DNA of 9,444 nt from an uncultured Solobacterium sp. (lineage in GTDB: Bacteria; Bacillota_I; Bacilli_A; Erysipelotrichales; Erysipelotrichaceae): the NCBI GenBank assembly GCA_900547815.1, contig URHY01000074.1, positions 1 to 9,444 of the forward strand. Direction: 5' to 3'. The translations under genes were made by a program, and so were the position numbers. Under the pieces are notes generated by a model that made no database searches, was not told the DNA's origin, and worked only from the letters and a program-made list of their open reading frames with translations. This document shows positions 5,912-9,444 of this stretch, in pieces (position 1 is the first letter of the stretch; each line of letters starts with the position of its first letter).

Positions 5912-7615
5912 ATGCAAAATAAAATTGAAATTTTTAACAATCAGGTTATTATCAACTATAATTTGGCGTATCCAAAGAGTCGTGAGGTTTTATTAAAGTC
6001 TCATACATTCGCAAAATTCGTTCAATATTTCATTGAATATCAGGAAACAGATAATGTGAATATGTATGCTTATTTGACAAAAAATGGTGAATTGAATTCA
6101 AAAGAAGCAGCTTATGATTTCTGTCATTTCTTACGTTTATTGTCAATCTTTACTTGTGAAGAATTAAAAGATGAATATTATCTTTCAGATAAAGATGCAA
6201 CTTTAGATGTTATTGAAGAGATGTATCGTACTTGGCGTTCTTTACAACGTTTTGGATATATGAAGAGTGATAATTCAACGGATTTTGGTATTAATACATT
6301 AGTGGCATTTGACTCAGCTTCAAATGATTTATTACTTCGTACATATCGTTTGTTTGAAGAAAAATTAATGGGAAGACCAAACTTAGTGTATCGTCAGGTT
6401 CAAGCTGGAACGAATGCATGTTTTTCTGTTCACACTTTGGATAAAGTATGGGCTGATGAATATGCAGCTTTACAAGATATTCCAATGATTGATACAGTTA
6501 TGTTAAGAACTCCAATGATTTTGCATCCAAAATCAAGTAAACGTACAGGTATGTTTACTGAAATTGATACACAGCCAATGACATATTTCAAAAGGGGAGA
6601 ATCAAACTGGTTCTGTTATCCTTGTAAAGTTGGAGCTTTATTATGTTTCGTATACTTCAACTCAAAATATATGTCAAGTGCATTGAGTATGGCTAACTTA
6701 TTTGAATTAGCTACTAAAGAAGAGAGTGCGCAAAAACCAGATCTTGTTGTTATTTTTGGTAACGATGATGGAAATGATGCTACAAACTTCTATTATGATG
6801 ATGCAAATGATATTTGGGTAGGATGTATCAGTGATAATCCTCGTATCGAATACTTTGGATATTTAAAGAAAATGTGTTTAACATTACACAACTTAGCTCA
6901 GATGAAAAAAGGATGGTTACCAATACATGGTGCTTTCGTAAACATCTATTTAAAGGATGGAACAAAGAAAGGTATCATGTTGATGGGTGATAGTGGTGCT
7001 GGTAAATCTGAGTCGATTGAAGCATTGAAAGCGGCAGCCGGAGATATGATTCGTGAAGTTGAAGTTGTGTTTGATGACATGGGAACAATTCACTTAGAAG
7101 ATGGTGTTCCATATGGTCAGGGTACTGAAATTGGTGCTTTCATTCGTCTAGATGACTTGGATCCAGGTACTCCATATCGTGATATGGACCGTTCAATTTT
7201 CATGGCTCCAGAAAATCCAAACGCACGTATGATTCAGCCAGCAGCTCCATATCGTGTTGTTGTTCACAACCATAAAATTGACTTATTTGCATACGCAAAC
7301 AACTACACAAATGAATTTGGTCTAAAGAAATTAACTGTACAAGAAGTAAAAGATACTTGTAAGTTAGGTAAGCGTATGGCTTTGGGTACAACACAAGAAG
7401 TTGGTATTTCAACTACATATTTCGCAAACCCATTTGGTCCTATGCAAAAACAAGAACTTTGCGAACCAATCATTGACACAATGTTCCAGGCTCTAGAAGA
7501 TAATGGAGTATTTGTTGGTGAAATCTACACTCACTTAGGATTCGATAAATCAAACCGTAAAGGTTTAAATATCGCAGCTCAGCAATTATTAGAATTCATC
7601 CAGAAGAAGGATTAA
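5912..7615 (+). CDS. Divergent ATP-type PEP carboxykinase-like P-loop protein
   Basis: A 567-residue soluble protein. Its C-terminal half aligns by eye with ATP-dependent PEP carboxykinase (oxaloacetate + ATP to PEP + CO2 + ADP). IEYFGYLKK (312-320) corresponds to the YxGEMKK metal-ligand lysine segment, and LPIHG with His339 to the catalytic histidine. GDSGAGKSE (359-367) is the P-loop, VFDDMG with Asp388/389 the metal aspartates, NARMIQPAAPY (437-447) the NTR..YP arginine segment, and LGTTQE..YFANPFG (491-509) the AGTERG..FSACFG segment. The P-loop differs from the usual GLSGTGKTT and looks like HPr kinase/phosphorylase, a relative by fold. About 310 residues precede the lysine segment, against about 210 in E. 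coli PckA; I recognise no TGRSPKDK-like motif there. An Asp/Asn-rich stretch lies at 284-300. It may be a true PEPCK, or a kinase or phosphotransferase of that fold. Confidence 0.72.
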   Translation: MQNKIEIFNNQVIINYNLAYPKSREVLLKSHTFAKFVQYFIEYQETDNVNMYAYLTKNGELNSKEAAYDFCHFLRLLSIFTCEELKDEYYLSDKDATLDVIEEMYRTWRSLQRFGYMKSDNSTDFGINTLVAFDSASNDLLLRTYRLFEEKLMGRPNLVYRQVQAGTNACFSVHTLDKVWADEYAALQDIPMIDTVMLRTPMILHPKSSKRTGMFTEIDTQPMTYFKRGESNWFCYPCKVGALLCFVYFNSKYMSSALSMANLFELATKEESAQKPDLVVIFGNDDGNDATNFYYDDANDIWVGCISDNPRIEYFGYLKKMCLTLHNLAQMKKGWLPIHGAFVNIYLKDGTKKGIMLMGDSGAGKSESIEALKAAAGDMIREVEVVFDDMGTIHLEDGVPYGQGTEIGAFIRLDDLDPGTPYRDMDRSIFMAPENPNARMIQPAAPYRVVVHNHKIDLFAYANNYTNEFGLKKLTVQEVKDTCKLGKRMALGTTQEVGISTTYFANPFGPMQKQELCEPIIDTMFQALEDNGVFVGEIYTHLGFDKSNRKGLNIAAQQLLEFIQKKD

Positions 7616-7616
7616 T

Positions 7617-8327
7617 ATGTTTAACAACGATTCAATGAATTATTATTCAACAAGCACTTTAAAAAGTGCTTTGTTGAAGTCTTATGCATGGATGGCTGTT
7701 GCCTTATCCATCACGGCAATTGTATCTTATGGTTTATATACTACAAATGCTTTATTGATTTTATTAAGTACAATGCCATTTCTATTTATGTTATTTGTGA
7801 TTGCACCTTTTATCTTGTCCATTGCCTTTGGTGTATCAATGGCAAGATCTACATCAAGCACAGGTATGAAGGTTATGTTAGTGCTTTATGCCATCTGTAT
7901 GGGTGTATCACTTACTTCTATTGGCTACGTATATGATGTAGCTACAATTGGTACCGCTTTTCTAGTCAGTGCAGTTTACTTTATAAGTTTAGCTGTTATT
8001 GGTACAACATCTAAAAAGGATTTTACAAGCTTTGGCTCATTATGTATGATTGGACTTTTTGTATTGATTATTACACAATGCTTTATGATGTTATTTAGAG
8101 TCAGTATGGATGTTCGCTTGCTTTCTATTATTACTCTATTGATTTTTACAGGCATCACAGTTTGGGATGTTCAAAGAATGAATCGATTGTTGATCCAATC
8201 GGATGGTTCAGTCGTAGCACAAGATAAGATTGCCATCTTCATGGCATTACAATTGTATTTGGATTTCTTGAATATCTTCTTAAGAATCTTACAATTGATT
8301 GGAATGGGAAATCGTAATAATAAGTAA
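7617..8327 (+). CDS. Bax inhibitor-1 (BI-1/YetJ/YccA) family membrane protein
   Basis: A 236-residue integral membrane protein with about seven hydrophobic segments (roughly 22-42, 44-72, 84-106, 111-131, 138-160, 166-185, 207-230), the expected size and layout for BI-1 proteins. The family signature is seen as TGITVWDVQRMNR (178-190) and ALQLYLDFLNIFLRILQL (210-227). Asp184 and Asp216 correspond to the pH-sensing aspartate pair of B. subtilis YetJ, which acts as a pH-sensitive Ca2+ leak channel; an ion-leak role here is inferred. The N-terminal 20 residues are polar and Ser/Asn-rich. The ATG lies one base after the stop codon of the PEPCK-like gene, with AAGGA (7607-7611) inside that gene, so translation is probably coupled. 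A strong terminator follows. Confidence 0.9.
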   Translation: MFNNDSMNYYSTSTLKSALLKSYAWMAVALSITAIVSYGLYTTNALLILLSTMPFLFMLFVIAPFILSIAFGVSMARSTSSTGMKVMLVLYAICMGVSLTSIGYVYDVATIGTAFLVSAVYFISLAVIGTTSKKDFTSFGSLCMIGLFVLIITQCFMMLFRVSMDVRLLSIITLLIFTGITVWDVQRMNRLLIQSDGSVVAQDKIAIFMALQLYLDFLNIFLRILQLIGMGNRNNK

Positions 8328-8330
8328 ATG

Positions 8331-8369
8331 AAAAGGAAATGTGTTTTAATGATACATTTCCTTTTTTTT
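8331..8369 (+). terminator. Strong intrinsic terminator after the BI-1-like gene
   Basis: A perfect 12-bp stem (AAAAGGAAATGT, 8331-8342, with ACATTTCCTTTT, 8354-8365) has an 11-base loop and merges into eight T (8362-8369). The stem also begins with four A, so it can work on the minus strand as a second stop for yitT transcripts. It starts 3 bases after the stop codon. Confidence 0.9.
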
Positions 8370-8380
8370 ATATTCAATGT

Positions 8381-8411
8381 AAATAAAAATGGAGTAGTGT
8401 AATACTACTCC
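8381..8411 (-). terminator. Intrinsic terminator of the YitT-family gene, overlapping its stop codon
   Basis: An 8-bp perfect stem (8391-8398 with 8404-8411, GGAGTAGT/ACTACTCC) has a 5-base loop. On the minus strand it is followed by ATTTTTATTT. The TAG stop of the YitT gene (8405-8407) lies within the stem, so the last codons encode part of the terminator. Confidence 0.8.
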
Positions 8412-9286
8412 AAAGGTTTTTGATAGAAGTTTCCGTAGAAGTTTACGGTATTGTATGTATTGATCAATACTTTAGGATCGATTTTTCTTACATTATCTAC
8501 AACATCTCTTAATTCATAAGTAGAAATAACGGCTTTACATACATAATATTTACGATGGCTATATGCTCCATAACATTCAAATACGCTCATACCATGACGA
8601 CAAGTGGCCATAAAGGCATCGATAATTGGGTCTGGATCGTTTGTCGTAAATTCAACGGTAATCTGTGCATAGCGTTGATATAAAGATGAGATTGTCTTTG
8701 TAGATAAGAATTGGAATAGAATGGAATATCCTGCATAGATCCATCCACATAAGTATCCAAAGATAACAATCATAGCGCAGTTATAGAAGAATACATAGTC
8801 CCATATGCCTCTATGAATCTTACTAGAAACGTATTGGGCAATGAAATCTGTTCCTCCAGTAGATCCTCCAGCTCTTAGGGATAGGGAAATGGAGAAGCCC
8901 CATAAGAAGCCTCCAAATAGAACGTTTAAGATTTGATCTTCAAAGAAGGGTTCAAAATGGAAGATAGAAATAAAGAAGGATACTAGAAAGAATTGCACAC
9001 AACTCAAAAATGTGAATCTGGGTGAGATGTGTTTGTAGCATAGGATGGCTGCTGGAACATTTAAAGCGATGATTCCAACTTGAGTAGGAAAATTAATGTT
9101 TACTAGAGCACAGACTTTATTAATTAATAGAGCAAGTCCTGTAAATCCTCCTGAGATCAAATTGCACGGCGCCATAAATACATTCATGATATAACATTGC
9201 ATAAAAGCACTAAATACAATCATTATGGTCGACGTTAATAGTCTTAGCTTCTTTTCTTTTTGAAGCTGGTGAATAATGTGTTGCAT
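8405..9286 (-). CDS. YitT family (DUF2179) membrane protein
   Basis: A 293-residue inner-membrane protein from the chosen start. Five to six hydrophobic segments (about 20-40, 43-62, 67-86, 90-110, 118-137, 165-195) are followed by a soluble C-terminal DUF2179 domain (about 208-293). Family motifs are seen: APCNLISGGFTGLALL (39-54), LRAGGSTGGTDFIA (137-150), and in the C-terminal domain HGMSVFECYGAYSHR (231-245) and IDPKVLINTYNTVNFYGNFY (269-288). The function of the family is not established; the C-terminal domain resembles small ligand-sensing domains. An in-frame ATG at 9331 would add 15 residues, but a TATAAT box (9322-9317) lies inside that extension and no Shine-Dalgarno precedes it. 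The ATG at 9286 has AGAGGT upstream. The gene converges with the BI-1-like gene and is transcribed alone. Confidence 0.9.
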   Translation of the reverse strand: MQHIIHQLQKEKKLRLLTSTIMIVFSAFMQCYIMNVFMAPCNLISGGFTGLALLINKVCALVNINFPTQVGIIALNVPAAILCYKHISPRFTFLSCVQFFLVSFFISIFHFEPFFEDQILNVLFGGFLWGFSISLSLRAGGSTGGTDFIAQYVSSKIHRGIWDYVFFYNCAMIVIFGYLCGWIYAGYSILFQFLSTKTISSLYQRYAQITVEFTTNDPDPIIDAFMATCRHGMSVFECYGAYSHRKYYVCKAVISTYELRDVVDNVRKIDPKVLINTYNTVNFYGNFYQKPLE

Positions 9287-9296
9287 AATATAAAAT

Positions 9297-9302
9297 ACCT
9301 CT
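9297..9302 (-). promoter_or_regulatory. Ribosome binding site favouring the 9286 start of YitT
   Basis: On the minus strand AGAGGT ends 10 bases before the ATG at 9286. The spacing is somewhat long, but it is the only Shine-Dalgarno-like sequence near either candidate start. Confidence 0.5.
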
Positions 9303-9309
9303 TGTTTAT

Positions 9310-9338
9310 TGACCACATTATAATAGGTCATTTGTCAA
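9310..9338 (-). promoter_or_regulatory. YitT promoter with inverted repeat around the -10 box
   Basis: The minus strand has a perfect TATAAT (9322-9317) flanked by a TGACC/GGTCA inverted repeat (9330-9326 and 9314-9310). A perfect TTGACA (9338-9333) is present but only 10 bases from the TATAAT, too close to act as its -35 box. TTGAAC further upstream would sit 20 bases away. The symmetry around the -10 box suggests an operator, which is an inference. Confidence 0.45.
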
Positions 9339-9384
9339 ATAAGTTCAACCAAAAATGAAAAATGTATGGTTTTTAAAAAAATGT

Positions 9385-9419
9385 AAAAAAGCTCAATTGT
9401 AAAACTAAATCCCATTGAG
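9385..9419 (-). terminator. Weak terminator-like hairpin on the minus strand at the right edge
   Basis: On the minus strand CTCAAT (9419-9414) can pair with ATTGAG (9397-9392) around a 16-base loop. One base (C) then precedes six T (9390-9385). The stem has only two GC pairs. It could end a minus-strand gene lying right of the window. No coding sequence is visible from 9332 to 9444. Confidence 0.3.
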
Positions 9420-9444
9420 AAATAGTAAATACAACGAGGTTGAA

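Noticed and set aside
9344..9444. TTCAACC (9344-9350) and GGTTGAA (9438-9444) as an inverted repeat 87 bases apart, a possible mobile-element end
   Set aside because: Seven bases over this distance is expected by chance in AT-rich DNA, and there is no transposase or target duplication.

Overview
The window looks like ordinary chromosome from a low-GC Gram-positive bacterium (Bacillota). The DNA is AT-rich, Shine-Dalgarno sequences are of the AGGAGG type, genes are tightly packed, and terminators are simple hairpins followed by T-runs. The proteins (YitT, a BI-1/YetJ-like protein, a paired U32/TrhP set, a bacterial-type ProRS) fit a gut or oral Firmicute, possibly Erysipelotrichia, but the taxonomy is a guess. 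I see no rRNA, tRNA, transposase, integrase, CRISPR array or phage gene.

Layout. (1) Positions 1-1793: a promoter drives a P1/S58-family N-terminal-nucleophile aminopeptidase. Its stop codon lies in the loop of a terminator-like hairpin, and a HAD-family phosphatase starts 30 bases after the stem. A second hairpin terminator follows. (2) Positions 1838-2044: a gap with an extended -10 promoter and, on the minus strand, a possible 38-residue acidic micro-ORF. (3) Positions 2045-5817: an operon of two U32-family proteins (TrhP1- and TrhP2-like, which overlap by 8 bases) and prolyl-tRNA synthetase. The theme is tRNA: wobble U34 hydroxylation beside charging of tRNA-Pro. (4) Positions 5818-8327: a two-gene unit with a cre-like site and a promoter in front. 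It holds a divergent PEP-carboxykinase-fold protein with an HPr-kinase-style P-loop, then a BI-1/YetJ-like membrane protein one base downstream. (5) Positions 8331-9444: facing terminators, then a minus-strand YitT/DUF2179 membrane protein. Its promoter region carries an inverted repeat, and the annotated start must lie downstream of the -10 box.

The best candidate for something under-described is the PEPCK-like protein. It keeps the recognisable metal- and substrate-site residues of the ATP-PEPCK C-terminal half. Its P-loop reads GDSGAGKSE, as in HPr kinase, and it has about 100 extra N-terminal residues that I cannot assign. It appears translationally coupled to a BI-1-type membrane protein, and a one-mismatch cre-like site lies upstream. 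Everything else is mostly recognisable housekeeping. Homology statements come from remembered motifs, not from searches.
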